Position numbers and translations under genes: made by a program | From: Prorocentrum cordatum | Taxonomy: Eukaryota; Sar; Dinophyceae; Prorocentrales; Prorocentraceae | NCBI GenBank assembly: GCA_963575745.1 | Contig: CAUYUJ010014359.1 | Span: 276,484-340,483, forward strand | Reading direction: 5' to 3' | DNA: 64,000 bases | The notes under the pieces: model-generated | Told to the model about the DNA's origin: nothing | The model's database searches: none | The model's input: only the letters and a program-made list of their open reading frames with translations | Shown here: one piece after another, positions 30,906 through 40,625 of the stretch | Position numbering within the stretch: the first letter of the stretch is position 1 | Layout of the letters: every line of letters starts with the position of its first letter

Positions 30906-31079
30906 CAAAATCTTGTCAGGCCCGAGGGCCCAGTGTTGCGGCCGATGGACCACTTCGAAAGCGGTGCTCCCGTTCGACGTTCATGCACGACTCGTGCGAG
31001 ATGTCACCAGAACGCGTGATTTACTGACTTCAGAAAATCAAATGCCCGCGCTTTGAAAAAATCCGATTGGTTCGCTGAG

Positions 31080-32480
31080 GATTCTTGGGATGCCTGAAGA
31101 TTCCCGAGGAGACCCGAAAAAGCATGAAGACCCCCGAGGAATCTCGAGGATTCCTGATGATTTCCAACGGCTCCCGAAAAAATCCTTGGGAATCCAGACT
31201 CCAGACGGTGCTTGAGCATTACCGACGAATCCAAGAAAGATCCCTAAAGAGTCCTGAGGATTCCAGAGGCGCCCCTAAGATTCCTGATGATTCTTCCGGT
31301 TCCCCGAGGATTTCTGAGAATTCGCAAAGATCCTCGAGGATCCCGATGTATTTCGGATGATCCCTGAGGCTCCCCGCGGACCCCCGAGGGTTCCCAGTGA
31401 TTCTTGCAGGTCCCCGTTGATCCCCCAGAATTCTTGAGGACGAGCAAAGACTCCCGAGGAATCTCGACGAATGATTTCCCTGGGATTCCTGAAGATGCAC
31501 CCGAGACTTCCAGAATGATTCATGCAGATTCCCCATGGCTCCCGAGGATTCTTGAAGATCCCGAGAGGCTCCCAAGGTTTTCCGTACGATTCTGGAAGAT
31601 GCCCATGGGTTCCCAAGTTCCACAAGATTTCCGAATGTTCCCGAAGTTTCCTGACGGAGAGGTTACCTGAAGATCCCAAGCGATCCTGTAGGCTTCTTGC
31701 AGATTCTTCAACATTCCAACAAAAAGGACCTTGGGGATGCGTAAAGGTCACCTGGATCATGTCAAAGGATTCTCATGAAAGCCCCCGGATTCCGCAGGAT
31801 TCCATCGAATCCTAAAGATTTCTATCGGTTCCTTGGGATTCCTTCGGGTTCTTGGGGATCCCCGAGGGGTCCCGAGGATTCCTGGGGATCCTTGAGGGTT
31901 CCCGAAGAATCTTGCGGAGTCCAGTGGGATCCTGAGGATTCCAATCGATTCTTGGCGATTCCTGCGGATTTTGATTCCTGAGAACTTTCTTTTTGATATT
32001 GTCGGTTCCTTAAGATTTATATGAGCCCTCCAAGAGCAATTACTGAGGAATCCCGAGGGACCCCGAGGATTCCAGAGTCCTACAGATCCCAGAGGGCGCC
32101 CGCGGACCCCAGAGGATTCATAAGGATTCCTGAGGGTTTTCGATACATGTTACAGGGCTCCGAGAGATCCCCGAAGTATCCCGAGGAGTTTTGAAGATGC
32201 ACGAGGGCCCCCGATGAGTCTTCTAGATCTTAGCATAATCCAAAGGATCCCTGCGAATCCTGAAGATGCCCGAGGGAACCTGAGGATGTCAAAGGATTCA
32301 GGACCCTGGGGGATTCCAGTGGCTTCCTGCAAATTCACAAGGATCCTTTTTCTGGGATTCCTGATACTTCCAAAGGATTCGTATGGATGCTCCAGAATAC
32401 ATGAGACTTCCTGCAGATTCTTGGGGGAGCCGTAAGAGCGTCGGCCAGAATCTAGGTTTTCTCTTTGAAGAGCGGGAGGG
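31080..32480. repeat. 1.4-kb degenerate GAGGATTCC array
   Basis: Words such as CCCGAGGATTCCTGAAGATT repeat irregularly about every 12-18 bp throughout. Occasional GAATTC/GGATCC-like variants occur. No reading frame is maintained; no gene. Confidence 0.85.
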
Positions 32481-32641
32481 GTTACCGAAGGAATTTTTTG
32501 AACATCTTTCGGCAACGCGCCAATAGTTTGCGACGACGCGAGAGTGACGTGTGAATTTGTTTCAGTTCTCTAAGAAGTTCCAATGCTGGCGCTTCACAGT
32601 GCACAGTTCACGAAGGCTGCTGTTGGCGCGACACGAAGGCG

Positions 32642-32827
32642 ATGGCTGCCCGTCTTTGTAGAGGCCTTCTGAGGACCCTCCGAGCTCTTCCAGGAAGCAC
32701 GCTGCCCTTTCGGAAGGCGCTCGTTCACCCTCCGTTTTCGCTCCGGGAGCTTCTGAGTTTCCTTCTAGCGCGATGCCTCCGTCCGCCCCCCTGGTTCCCG
32801 CCCAATGTCATTCAGACTCAGATATAA
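32642..32827 (+). CDS. possible first exon with targeting-like N terminus
   Basis: ATG at 32642, TAA at 32825-32827, 61 residues: MAARLCRGLLRTLRALPGS, then LPFRKALVHPPFSLRELLSF and LLARCLRPPPWFPPN. The Arg/Leu/Ala-rich, acid-free first 20 residues resemble a mitochondrial presequence. The end probably runs past a donor into non-coding DNA (the next bases are a CACTCATA minisatellite). Product unknown. Confidence 0.35.
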   Translation: MAARLCRGLLRTLRALPGSTLPFRKALVHPPFSLRELLSFLLARCLRPPPWFPPNVIQTQI

Positions 32828-32829
32828 TC

Positions 32830-33000
32830 CAGTCGGACACACTCATATCCCAGACCCGCTCATACGCTTACCCGCCCGTACTCATACCCACTCATCCGGA
32901 TACTCGCGCATACCTAGGCCCACCCACACTCACACTCGCTCATATTCAGACTTCCCCAAACCCAATTCTCAGGCTCACTCGTACTTGGACTCGTTTATTT
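32830..33000. repeat. CACTCATA minisatellite
   Basis: ACACTCATATCC, CTCATACCCACTCATCC, CACTCACACTCGCTCATATT and similar words over about 170 bp. Confidence 0.7.
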
Positions 33001-33055
33001 ACTTGTTCGTTGCGTCCCGCCCCATGGACATCCTGGGACGTAGCAGACATGCCGC

Positions 33056-33307
33056 TTGGTCTTCCCCAGAGGGATTCGCCAGGAGGTCATAACATCGCCC
33101 GTTCGCGCCTGGATTGTCATTGGATTACCGGCAGAATTGAATCGGCCAGGGGTCGAACACGGACCGCCCGCACCCAGTGCCCTGACAGTCGGAACTTTCC
33201 AGGCAGAATGGCAACATGTTGGAGGGTTGGCGCCTCTCTTTGCACACCTTCCTGATCACCGCGGCGTCGCATGCACTGATTCTGGGCCTCTCGAGGGGGG
33301 TTTGTGA
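33056..33307 (+). CDS. hypothetical ORF overlapping a duplicated unit
   Basis: A plus frame of 83 codons reads AELNRPGVEHGPPAPSALTV, GTFQAEWQHVGGLAPLFAHL and PDHRGVACTDSGPLEGGL before TGA. It is balanced in composition. However, the segment GTCGGAACTTTCCAGGCAGA at 33186 recurs in diverged form at 33497 and, in part, at 33360, so this may be repeat rather than gene. Confidence 0.28.
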   Translation: MVFPRGIRQEVITSPVRAWIVIGLPAELNRPGVEHGPPAPSALTVGTFQAEWQHVGGLAPLFAHLPDHRGVACTDSGPLEGGL

Positions 33308-33600
33308 GGGGGCAAGGCAGGGGTCCGTCCGCGCCGAGAGGGTCGGGACATCTCCAGCAGACTGTCAGCCTTCAGGGGGGGGGGGGTCGGCGCGTCTCTT
33401 CTCTTAGCTCCTTGCTCATCGCCTTTTGTCGCAAGCGTGGCGCTTGTGCCTCCCAAAGAAGACGACTCATCAGGGGCTGTGGCGCGAGCCTGGTCGGCAC
33501 CTATCAGGCCGAAGGGCAGTTGCTTGGGTAGGCGCGTCCCTTCTCACAACCCCGTGATCATCTCGATGTAGCGTGCATTGCGCTCGGGCCCCGCCGTATC
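33186..33600. repeat. diverged tandem repeat, about 150 bp, three copies
   Basis: GTCGG(A/C)AC.T(T/A)(T)CAGGC(A/C)GAA followed by TTGGAGG/TTGGG.. GGCGC and by TGATCA(C)C..CG..G(C)GTGCA(T/C)TG appears at about 33188 and 33497; a shorter version with GGTCGGCGCGTCTCTTCTC lies at 33387. Confidence 0.5.
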
Positions 33601-33739
33601 TGCCTCGCGAGGCCTCTGGTCAGCCATGTGTCGGTCCGCTCGTCCCGCGGCGGTGATCACCGCTCTCGCCCCCCCCATCACGGAGACTCGCCCGCCACTT
33701 GGCCGCCGAGCAGTGGCTGTCGGCCGTCCCTTCCTCGCC

Positions 33740-33990
33740 GCCCCCCCCCTCGCCCTCCCTCCCTCCCCCCTCCCTCCCTCCCCCCCCCCCCCTCGCCGTC
33801 CCCCCCCTCCCCCCTCCCTCCCTCCTCCCCCCCCTCCCTCCCTCCCTCCCTCCCTCCCCCCCCCCCCCCCCCGCCGCCCCCTCCCCCTCGCCGCCCCCTC
33901 CCTCCCAGGGGCCGGCCACTGTCCCCCCGGGCTCCCCGGCTCCCCTTCCCCTCCCCTCCTCCCCCCCTCCCCGCCTCTATGGTCCCCGCC
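33740..33990. repeat. C-rich CCCTCC tract
   Basis: About 250 bp almost only C and T, in CCCTCCCTCC and CCCCCCCC runs. The complementary strand is G-rich and could form G-quadruplexes. Confidence 0.9.
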
Positions 33991-34139
33991 GAGGTCGGGG
34001 CGCCCTCATGGGGGACGACCCGGACAGCGCGGGGCCCCTCGCCCGCCGCCGCGCGCCCTTTCGCTCGCTCCCTGCGGGGCTTCCCCGGCCTCGGGGGGGG
34101 CCTTTTTTTCCGGGGAGGGAGGTGCAGGGAGGAGGGGGA

Positions 34140-34362
34140 GGTTTCAGGAGGCACGGGGGGGGGGGGAGGGCAGGGAGGGGGCAGGGAGCGAGGAGGAGCG
34201 AGAGGAGCCTGAGGTGGACGAGGACGAAGACGAGGAGGAGGAGGAGGAGGAGGAGGAGGAGGAGGAGAGGAGAGGAGGAGGAGGAGGAGGAGGAGGATCG
34301 AGGAGGAGGAGGAGAGGAGGAGGAGGAGGAGGAGGAGGAGGAGGAGGAGGAGGAGGAGGAGG
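34140..34362. repeat. G-rich and GAG tracts
   Basis: GGGGGAGGGCAGGGAGGGG words to about 34200, then GAG units at about 34224-34362. The long frame through here is compositional. Confidence 0.9.
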
Positions 34363-34498
34363 ATATACATACTGGATCATACCTCTTGGACGTGTTGGGG
34401 CATGTTCCCGGTGTTTTTCCGGCTCTGCTCGTCGGTCTGTGGTCATCGGCCTCCCTGCGCCTCCATCCCCCCTCTCGCTTCAAGGGGGGGGGCGCAAA

Positions 34499-34620
34499 AA
34501 CCGCTGCCGCGTGCAGCTGGTCTCGGCCCCGCCGCTGGGCGCACTCTTCGATACCTGGCCGCCTCTGGCGCCAGGAGGCGCCGAGAAAGCCAGCTGCACG
34601 AGCTGATTCGCTGCCCCCTC
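34499..34620 (+). CDS. hypothetical exon before family E copy 3
   Basis: The plus frame reads PLPRAAGLGPAAGRTLRYLA then ASGARRRRESQLHELIRCPL. It is basic and helix-like. An inverted repeat GTGCAGCTGG / CCAGCTGCAC (34511; 34590) lies within. The frame then enters pyrimidine-rich sequence and the family E element. Other frames are open too. Confidence 0.28.
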
Positions 34621-34648
34621 CCTGGTGCCCCCCCCCCCTCTCCCCTTT

Positions 34649-34815
34649 CAGGCGGGGAAAAAACACGCAGACCCAAGTAATCGTCTATTCCCAGGAAAAT
34701 ATGGGAAAATATGGGAAGTGGGGGGGGGGGGAAGACGAAAACCCAGAAAATATAAGAGAATATGGGGAATCCTTTTATTTGAGTGTGTTTATTTGTGTGT
34801 CCCAGGGCCCCTTCA
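34649..34815 (+). mobile_element. family E element, copy 3
   Basis: Starts CAGGCGGGGAAAAAACACGC, has GGAAAATATGGGAAAATATG and GAATATGGGGAATCCTTTTA, and ends GTGTGTCCCAGGGCCCCTTC. It is among the best-preserved copies. Confidence 0.9.
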
Positions 34816-34944
34816 CCCTTCCCCCCCCCCACCACCGCCCGTGCCGTCTCGAGGGCCTGGCTGGGCGCCAGGGCGCGGCTTGGCGCGCGCGCGCGCGCCG
34901 CCGCGCGGCGGCCCGCCACCCCGTCGCGGGCGGGCGCGGGGGTC

Positions 34945-35035
34945 GAATGGGCCATGGAGGCGGGGCGACGGTGGGCGCGGTGGCGTTCGCGGCCATCGGC
35001 GGCGTGCTCTTCGGCGCGCCAAGGGCGGGAAGACC
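34945..35035 (+). CDS. hypothetical exon with glycine-zipper membrane segment
   Basis: The plus frame reads MGHGGGATVGAVAFAAIGGV then LFGAPRAGRPG. The Gly/Ala pattern is that of a glycine-zipper transmembrane helix. It lies 130 bp downstream of the family E element. The exon ends are not fixed: the 3' side is a G-run at 35036-35058. Function unknown. Confidence 0.35.
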
Positions 35036-35249
35036 GGGGGGCGGCCAGGGGGGGGGAGGTGATGAGCGGGGGATGCTGTCGTGGCCTGGGCCGGGAGATC
35101 TGCCCGGATTGCATGGCCCGCTCCTCTTGCTTCACCGCGTCCCTTGTCCCCCCTCCCCCGCGGGCCGCGCACGTGCCTCGGGCCCTGACTTTTGCGACCC
35201 CCCCTCTTGGGCACCCCCCTTTGGGACGCCCTTGAGAAGATCAAGGCTG

Positions 35250-35345
35250 GAGGATCGAGGCTCGTGTTTTTGTTGGACGTCTCTGGCGCTTTTTTTTCAG
35301 GGATCGAGGCTCGTGCTTTTGTTGGACGTCTCTGGGTTTTTGTTT
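35250..35345. repeat. 50-bp direct duplication
   Basis: GATCGAGGCTCGTG(T/C)TTTTG followed by TTGGACGTCTCTGG occurs at 35252 and 35302. Confidence 0.9.
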
Positions 35346-35624
35346 GGGTGGGGGGGCTGGCTCCTTGTCGCCACAGCCTTGGCCAGAACGCACCACTGGA
35401 ATGTCTGGGGGCTGATTTGTTTGATCCCCGAGCTAGGGGGAGCCCAAGACACATTGTCCAGCGATCTCGTACCAGTCTGAAGCTGCCACTTCGGTCGATA
35501 CATCTTCCAGACCTGCCAGCTATCAGATATCCCCCATGTATCCCAAACCGACTTAATCTTGATCTTGGCTTCGCTTCAAGGGCGGGAAGGCGCAAGCTGT
35601 ACAGCTACACCGCTAATGGTCAGG

Positions 35625-35735
35625 CGTATTCTGGGTCAGGGGTCGGTGTATACTCCGTCCTGCCTTGGCCAGACATGCGTATACACCGATCCTTGGCCCA
35701 GGATCGGCCTGGCCAGGATCGTTGTAGGTGTGCAG
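35625..35735 (+). mobile_element. family F element, copy 2
   Basis: CGGTGTATAC and GTATACACCG form an inner inverted repeat; GATCCTTGGCCCAGGATCGG and CCTGGCCAGGATCG follow. It aligns along its length with 39930-40042 and shares words with the palindrome at 23261. Confidence 0.75.
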
Positions 35736-36480
35736 TTGCCAGGGTTCTGGGGACAGGGGAAGGAGGAGGGAGGAAGCGCGTTGGGAGACCCAGCACGGGC
35801 TCAGAACGTTGGAAAACTTGGGCCCCCGATGGGCCAAAAGGGGCGGGTGGAAGGCTGCATGGGGCGCGTGGGCGTTCACAGACGGGAGTACGGGCTTCCG
35901 GTGCGTGCGGGCGGGTCCTCACGGGCGGCGACGGGCCCTACGCAGGATGGGCGGCGAGCCAGGCTGGCAGGATAGACGAGCGCCGGGGGGGGGCGGGCGA
36001 GCCCTCACGGGCGGGCGGGCCGGATATTGCCGCAAGCAGATGGGCGGGGCCACCAGTCAGAGCTGGGCGGGTACCAGGGGCGCGGTACCAAAGAAGCGCT
36101 TCCGGTCGCATCGGGTCCAACGGAAGCGTGCGGGCCGCAAGGCATCAAGCCGAACCGACTTGACTTGAACGGAAGCGTCACCGAAGCAGACACGTCCGAA
36201 TGGTATGCAATCTAGCGAAGGGAGACGTGGGCGAAGCAAGACGCGGGCGAAGCAAGTCTCGGTCAAAGCGAGACGCGAACGGCGAGCGTTATCCCACTTC
36301 CAGTCTACCTTCTATTTTGCAGTTCTCCTTCTCCCAGTCCTCATTCCCGTGTTCCTCCCTCGTCCTCGTCCACCTCTCTGAGGAAAACCTTCTGCTCACG
36401 GTTGTCATCTCTGCTCCTTTCCACCCTCTGTAGCAATTGAGGCTCAATCCTTTCGGCTTATGTATGGGGTTCTAGGAAGG
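35736..36480. other. gap with GGGCGAAGCAAGACGC repeats
   Basis: GC-rich to 36150 with open but unrecognised frames, then short tandem words (GCGAAGCAAGACGCGGGCGA) at 36215-36275 and lower-GC sequence to 36480. No gene. Confidence 0.35.
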
Positions 36481-36929
36481 GGCCTGCCTTCCAAGGGTGG
36501 GGAAGTTGTCTCCTCTCCCTGGGCGGAAGGCGGCGGAAGGCCGACAGCAGACGGCGGAAGTAGATTCGACAGTGGCTCCGCCGGCGGAAGGCCGACAGCA
36601 GAGAGCATCCGCCCTCGGCGACAATTCCTGGTCGGGGGGTTCGGGCTCTCCGCAACGGGCCCCCTGCAACCGACACAGCACACCGTGCGGGCTTCCCGGC
36701 GGCCGAGACGGCTGCGGCACCGTGCACGCTCGCGGCCGCGGCCGCCCACTCGGACCCTCTCGGGGCCTCTTCCCCTGCCTCTCTAGTCGCCGAGCGCGTT
36801 CCACCACTCGCAAAGTGCCTACTCGCAAACGTCCGACAAAAACACCTGTCTGCTCTGACGTAGTGGTGCTTCGGCGGCGCGGCGCGGCGTGGAGCTCCGC
36901 GCCCAGCGCCCGGCGGAGCCTGGGTTTGA
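36481..36929. other. gap with GGCGGAAGGCCGACAGCAGA duplication
   Basis: The 20-bp word occurs at about 36531 and 36579; related AAGCCAGCGGAAG words recur at 49750-49800. Sequence from 36640 to 36929 may be coding on either strand but gives no recognisable product. Confidence 0.35.
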
Positions 36930-37081
36930 GTCGGGCCTGTCCCTCTACAGGAGGGAAATCCAAAAATAGTGCAAACATAGTCGGGAGATCATGTTTTACC
37001 ATTTTTGAATATCTGTGGTGGGTTTTTCTGGTATTTCTGAATTTTTCGACCAAGGTCCCCCTGTCGGGGGACGTGCCCGAC
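36930..37081. mobile_element. family D MITE, copy 1
   Basis: Terminal inverted repeats GTCGGGCCTGTCCCTCTACA and the complement of GTCGGGCACGTCCCCCGACA, with an AT-rich interior. Copies at 38374 and 55460. Confidence 0.9.
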
Positions 37082-37251
37082 TGAAGCCTGGGTCTGAGAA
37101 GGCGGCTCGCACGCCCGCTCGTTGCGGCTGGCCTCCTTGCTGGACAGCCCCAGGCCGCGCGACTCCTCCCGCTCGGAGGCCCCCGAGCCCCCACGGCGGC
37201 AGGCCGAGCCGCTGCGGCGACGGCGGGAGCAGCGGCTTCGCGCCAGCGTTG

Positions 37252-37670
37252 GGGAACCTGCGCATCCAGTGCAGTTTCACCTCGGCGTCCATGGCCGTAG
37301 AGGTACTGAGTCGGTTCGTGGAGGAGCCCGCCTGGAGCCAGGAGGCGACCCTGCTGGTCGTGTTCCTGGGCGCCATGGTCTCTTGGTGACTATGGGCCGG
37401 CCGGGTGACGTGATGGGCTCTGCACGGGCGATGCGGATGACGCTGCTGTTCCCTGTGCTCGGCTCCCTGGTTCCAGCGATGGCTTTCAGATCGCCAGACG
37501 GCAGGTACTTTATCGTGTGTCTGGGTCGGCTGCTGCTGGGCGTCGGCGTGGGCGGCATCTACATCTACCTGCTCTCCGCCGCCTCTTTCACTCACGGCAG
37601 CGGCAACGGCGCGGCGGTGGTGCTGCTCAAGCGGCTGCCAGCCAGAGAGGCGTGGGCGCCAACGCTTTAA
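37252..37670 (+). pseudogene. MFS transporter N-terminal half, frameshifted
   Basis: Two overlapping phases form one MFS-like stretch. Phase 1 (37252-37389) reads GNLRIQCSFTSASMAVEVLS and ends FLGAMVSW-TGA. Phase 2 (about 37380-37670) continues TMGRPGDVMGSARAMRMTLL, FPVLGSLVPAMAF and FIVCLGRLLLGVGVGGIYIY, ending TAA. TMGxxGDxxGRxxAM corresponds to the conserved MFS loop 2-3 motif (G-x-L-[GA]-D-x-x-G-R); GRxxLGxGVGGxY matches the TM4 pattern of phosphate/organic-solute MFS permeases. A one-base deletion near 37380 would explain the phase change. TM5-TM10 are missing; a C-terminal piece lies at 38139. Confidence 0.55.
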
Positions 37671-38138
37671 TTCCGTCTGCTGTTCGCGTTCGGGTCGGTT
37701 CTTTTATGCATAGCATGGATAACTTCCTTGCGCCCCGAGGAGGCACGACTGTCCGCACGCTCGCTGGCACTATGTTTGCTTGGTTTCTTTAATCATGACG
37801 TGCGCTGCTGCGGCACCCTTGTCTTCACACCGAAGGTATTGGAACCACTCTGCCTAAGTGGAGACAGAGGTTTGGGGACGTGTCAGCAGTCGCTGTAGCA
37901 GACCTCGATGGAGTCGATTATTGTAGCTCTGATGGGGCGTCCAGGGACCCTGCTGGCTGTTCATCAATTGAGTACCATTCGGTCGAAGAGTTTGAACGTG
38001 TGGGGCAATCTGCTGAATGCATCCTCCAGATTCTCCTGATCTGGGGGCCTACCTCGGCGTGTACGTCCTCCAGGCGGTCTGTCCCGGCCTCTCCGCTATG
38101 GGCAGCAAATTCAAAGTACTTGTCACGGCCTCTCCGCT
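37671..38138. other. gap inside MFS remnant
   Basis: Where TM5-TM10 would be expected. CCTCTCCGCTATGGGCAGCA is repeated at 38088 and 38129 (41 bp apart). No transporter helices could be read. Confidence 0.35.
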
Positions 38139-38333
38139 ATGGGCAGCAAGTCTCGGGCATTCTCGGGCGCGCTGCTCTTCCAGCCCATCCGGCGCTCAGC
38201 CCCGGGCGTCCCTGGCGTGCTCTTCGTTCAGGCCGCGGCCGCCCTTCTGTGTGCCGCCCTGTCGCAGGCCCTGCCGAAGCACGACTGGGAGCACGCCGAC
38301 GACGCCGCCCCCAGGAGAATTGCTGGGTGAGCC
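38139..38333 (+). CDS. MFS transporter C-terminal exon-like remnant
   Basis: The plus frame reads SKSRAFSGALLFQPIRRS, GVPGVLFVQAAAALLCAALS and QALPKHDWEHADDAAPRRIA before TGA at 38331-38333. GALLFQPI before a hydrophobic Ala/Leu helix and a charged tail fits TM11-TM12 of MFS permeases related to the N-terminal half at 37252. It probably belongs to the same ancestral gene. A partial second copy follows the family D MITE (38524-38600). Confidence 0.45.
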
Positions 38334-38373
38334 CAAGGCCTGCTGCCCCGGCCCGTCTGGCGCCCAGCCTCAC

Positions 38374-38523
38374 GTCGGGCCTATCCCTCTACAGGAGGGA
38401 TGTTCAAAAATAGTAAAACAAAATGTGGACTATTTTTTTTGACTATGTTCGAGCGTTTGGGGGTATGTTTGGAGTATTCTTTATTTTTCGCATCAAATCC
38501 CCCTGTAGGGGGACACGCCCGAC
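38374..38523. mobile_element. family D MITE, copy 2
   Basis: Ends GTCGGGCCTATCCCTCTACA and TGTAGGGGGACACGCCCGAC; AT-rich interior with TTATTTTTCG as in copy 3. Confidence 0.9.
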
Positions 38524-38600
38524 TTAAGCCCAGCTCCTGGGCCTTCCCTGGCGCGCCCTGCGTCCAGGCCGCCGCCGCCCTGCCTTGACGCCGCGCTGTC
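38524..38600 (+). pseudogene. partial duplicate of MFS C-terminal segment
   Basis: TTCCCTGGCGCGCCCTGCGT followed by CCAGGCCGCCGCCGCCCTGC matches 38205-38265 at the DNA level but reads FPGAPCVQAAAALP then TGA. It directly follows the MITE. Confidence 0.55.
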
Positions 38601-38631
38601 GCGGGCCCCGCGGCCTGAGAGTGGGGCAGTC

Positions 38632-38839
38632 ACGTCAGCGTTGTGGAAGTCGATTAATGGAGAGGAAGCGTGCTGCCAAACAATTTCCAGATGCCTATAA
38701 TATGTTTCAACTATATTTTTGTTATGTTTAAAACATGCATGACACATAAGTGGAACATGTTTTACACAGTTTAAGCACATTTCTCATTCAATGATCAGAT
38801 TGTTAGAGTGTCCATTGTCATGGCATCCACAACGTTAGC
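38632..38839 (+). mobile_element. family H MITE-like element, copy 2
   Basis: Starts ACGTCAGCGTTGTGGAAGTC and ends GGCATCCACAACGTTAGCG, giving imperfect inverted ends around CGTTGTGGA. It aligns with 23673-23893 including TTTCCAGATG, GTTTAAAACATG-like words and GTCCATTGTCA. Confidence 0.8.
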
Positions 38840-39149
38840 GGCGCGTGCGCCCTGGAAGCCTGCTGGGTAAGCGCCCACGGGGCTCTCGGCCCTGGCGCCG
38901 GCGCCGCGCTGGGCAGCAGGCCTAGCCGCAATCCCACGTTTCGTCTCGGAGGTATTCCAGAGTGGAACTCAAGCAGCGAATCGGTTCAATGGATCTGGGG
39001 CAACGCAGCGCGCAGAAGAGCAAAGTGAACACATGCAAGCGTTGATGGGCAATCCATGGTAATATTCTTAAGTGCGACGCAGTGCAAAGCATGGCAAAGC
39101 AGTCTTTCGCAACCGATAGCCACCGAAAGACTCCCGCGGGCACAATGGA

Positions 39150-39818
39150 TTGATTCTGTGGACGGGACTTGTGGCTCAACGCATACGTCCTACGTCTCGG
39201 GCGCCCAGCCTGGCACCCAAAGGTCCCCACGGGCACATACAACTGATTCTACGGGCGAGGACCATGGCGGAACCCATGGGGCTCAACTGGATGGCACCCC
39301 GAAGTCCCAGCGGTCGCAAGGAACTCTACGAGTGGATTTCCCGGCGCAACCCAGAGAGCGCAACTTATGGTACCTGTGAATCCCCGCGGGCCCATACGCA
39401 GTTCCTTACGGCCCAAGTAAGACCTCCTAGGGGTCAGCACTGCCTGGGGAACCAAAAGCTACACGGGCAGCTTTTCGAAGCTCCCGCCTCCAAACACCTG
39501 CGCACCAGCACACCCAGTTCCCATGTCTATGATAACCCCTCAGTGCAAGCCATGCCTGGAGAACCAGCTCATGCTGGATGTGACGTCTTCTCACCGTGCC
39601 GACCTCGACCTTGGAGTGAGGGGGAAGTTCGGCGTGCAAGGCAGCGTGGTCAGACCTCGCTCGTGGCCTCTTGCTGGAGTCGGTTAGCGTCGGAGCGACG
39701 CGCTCGACATTCGGCCAGAAGGCTGGCAGACGCTTCTGCAATTCCGATTCGTTTCCTATTGTTCTCATTTTCACGGGCGCGCACTCGAGCACAGAAGTGG
39801 TATGATAGCCGCTTCTGA
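39150..39818 (+). CDS. hypothetical 222-codon ORF
   Basis: Open from 39150 to TGA at 39816-39818 with no low-complexity tract: LNWMAPRSPSGRKELYEWIS, QLFEAPASKHLRTSTPSSHV, PWSEGEVRRARQRGQTSLVA. It is one of the longer frames not explained by repeats, but overlapping frames are also partly open and words around GCGGGCACA-TGGATTGATTC recur at 39135, 39228 and 39386. No domain recognised. Confidence 0.25.
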   Translation: MILWTGLVAQRIRPTSRAPSLAPKGPHGHIQLILRARTMAEPMGLNWMAPRSPSGRKELYEWISRRNPESATYGTCESPRAHTQFLTAQVRPPRGQHCLGNQKLHGQLFEAPASKHLRTSTPSSHVYDNPSVQAMPGEPAHAGCDVFSPCRPRPWSEGEVRRARQRGQTSLVASCWSRLASERRARHSARRLADASAIPIRFLLFSFSRARTRAQKWYDSRF

Positions 39819-39929
39819 GCGCCAACTACTCACGTATGCCATGGTCGAGTACATATGGGGGGGGCGCTTCAGGGCCATCATATTATCAGACCAGCCTGAT
39901 TTCAAGCTAGGGCTATCAAGAATGACTCC

Positions 39930-40042
39930 TACACACGGGGTACGGTGTATATTCGTTCCTAGCCACGACATGAGAACGCCTACACCGATCCTGGACCCAA
40001 GTGGACGATGGGGGCTGGCCAGGATCAATGTAGATGTATAGC
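39930..40042 (+). mobile_element. family F element, copy 3
   Basis: CGGTGTATATTCGTTCCTAG, CCTACACCGATCCTGGACCC and GGCTGGCCAGGATCAATGTA align in order with 35657-35735. Confidence 0.75.
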
Positions 40043-40440
40043 CGATGCTTTCCGACCATCCTTTCAATTGGTCACAATCAAGATCTCACTTGAGCCTCTC
40101 GAGGAGGAGTAGGAGGAGGAGGAGGAGGAGGAGGAGGAGGAGGAACAGGAACCGATGGAACATGAGAGTGGATGGATGCGAGAGAGGAGAGATGATGGAG
40201 GAAGGAACAGGAGTGTAAGCAAAAGGAGGAGGGGGAGGATGACAAGGATGACGAGTACATAGAGGGGATGTGGAGATGGAGGGGGCGATGAGGAGAGCTA
40301 CGGGATCAGGAGGAATGATGAGGAGGCGATGGAGGAGGGCGCATTCTGAGGTGGACGAGGGGACGGGGAAGGAGGGAAAGCTGGGCAGGAGAGGGGAGGG
40401 AAGAGGCAGGAGGAAAGATGGCCAGGGAGAGATGGGGGGG
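40043..40440. repeat. purine-rich GGAGGA region
   Basis: GGAGGAGGA runs at 40108-40145 and irregular GGAGGAA/GATGAGGAGG words to 40440. No gene. Confidence 0.6.
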
Positions 40441-40625
40441 GGGGAGGCAGGAGCAGCAGCAGGAGCAGCGGCCGCACCCTGGCCCCTCCCGCCGCGGAGG
40501 CCTGGACCAGGGGAACTGGGGCGGCGCCATCGTGAACGACGGCTTCGTCGACGCCTTCTGCGACGGCGGGCGGGCCGAGTGCCACGACGCCGCCAGGCCC
40601 GCCGGAGATCCGGTGGCGCTCAAGA
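40441..40625 (+). CDS. hypothetical exon, unrecognised
   Basis: The plus frame reads RRGGLDQGNWGGAIVNDGFV, DAFCDGGRAECHDAARPAGD and PVALK, preceded by Gln/Glu-rich codons (CAGGAGCAGCAGCAGGAGCA). Trp, Asn, Phe and Cys with GC-rich third positions indicate real coding sequence. The 3' end merges into a CATCACGTTC minisatellite at 40625. Product unknown. Confidence 0.42.

Noticed and set aside
33699-35480. 593-codon plus frame through C-rich and GAG tracts
   Set aside because: It is open because of CCCTCC and GAG repeats and a family E element; only short inner segments look like exons.
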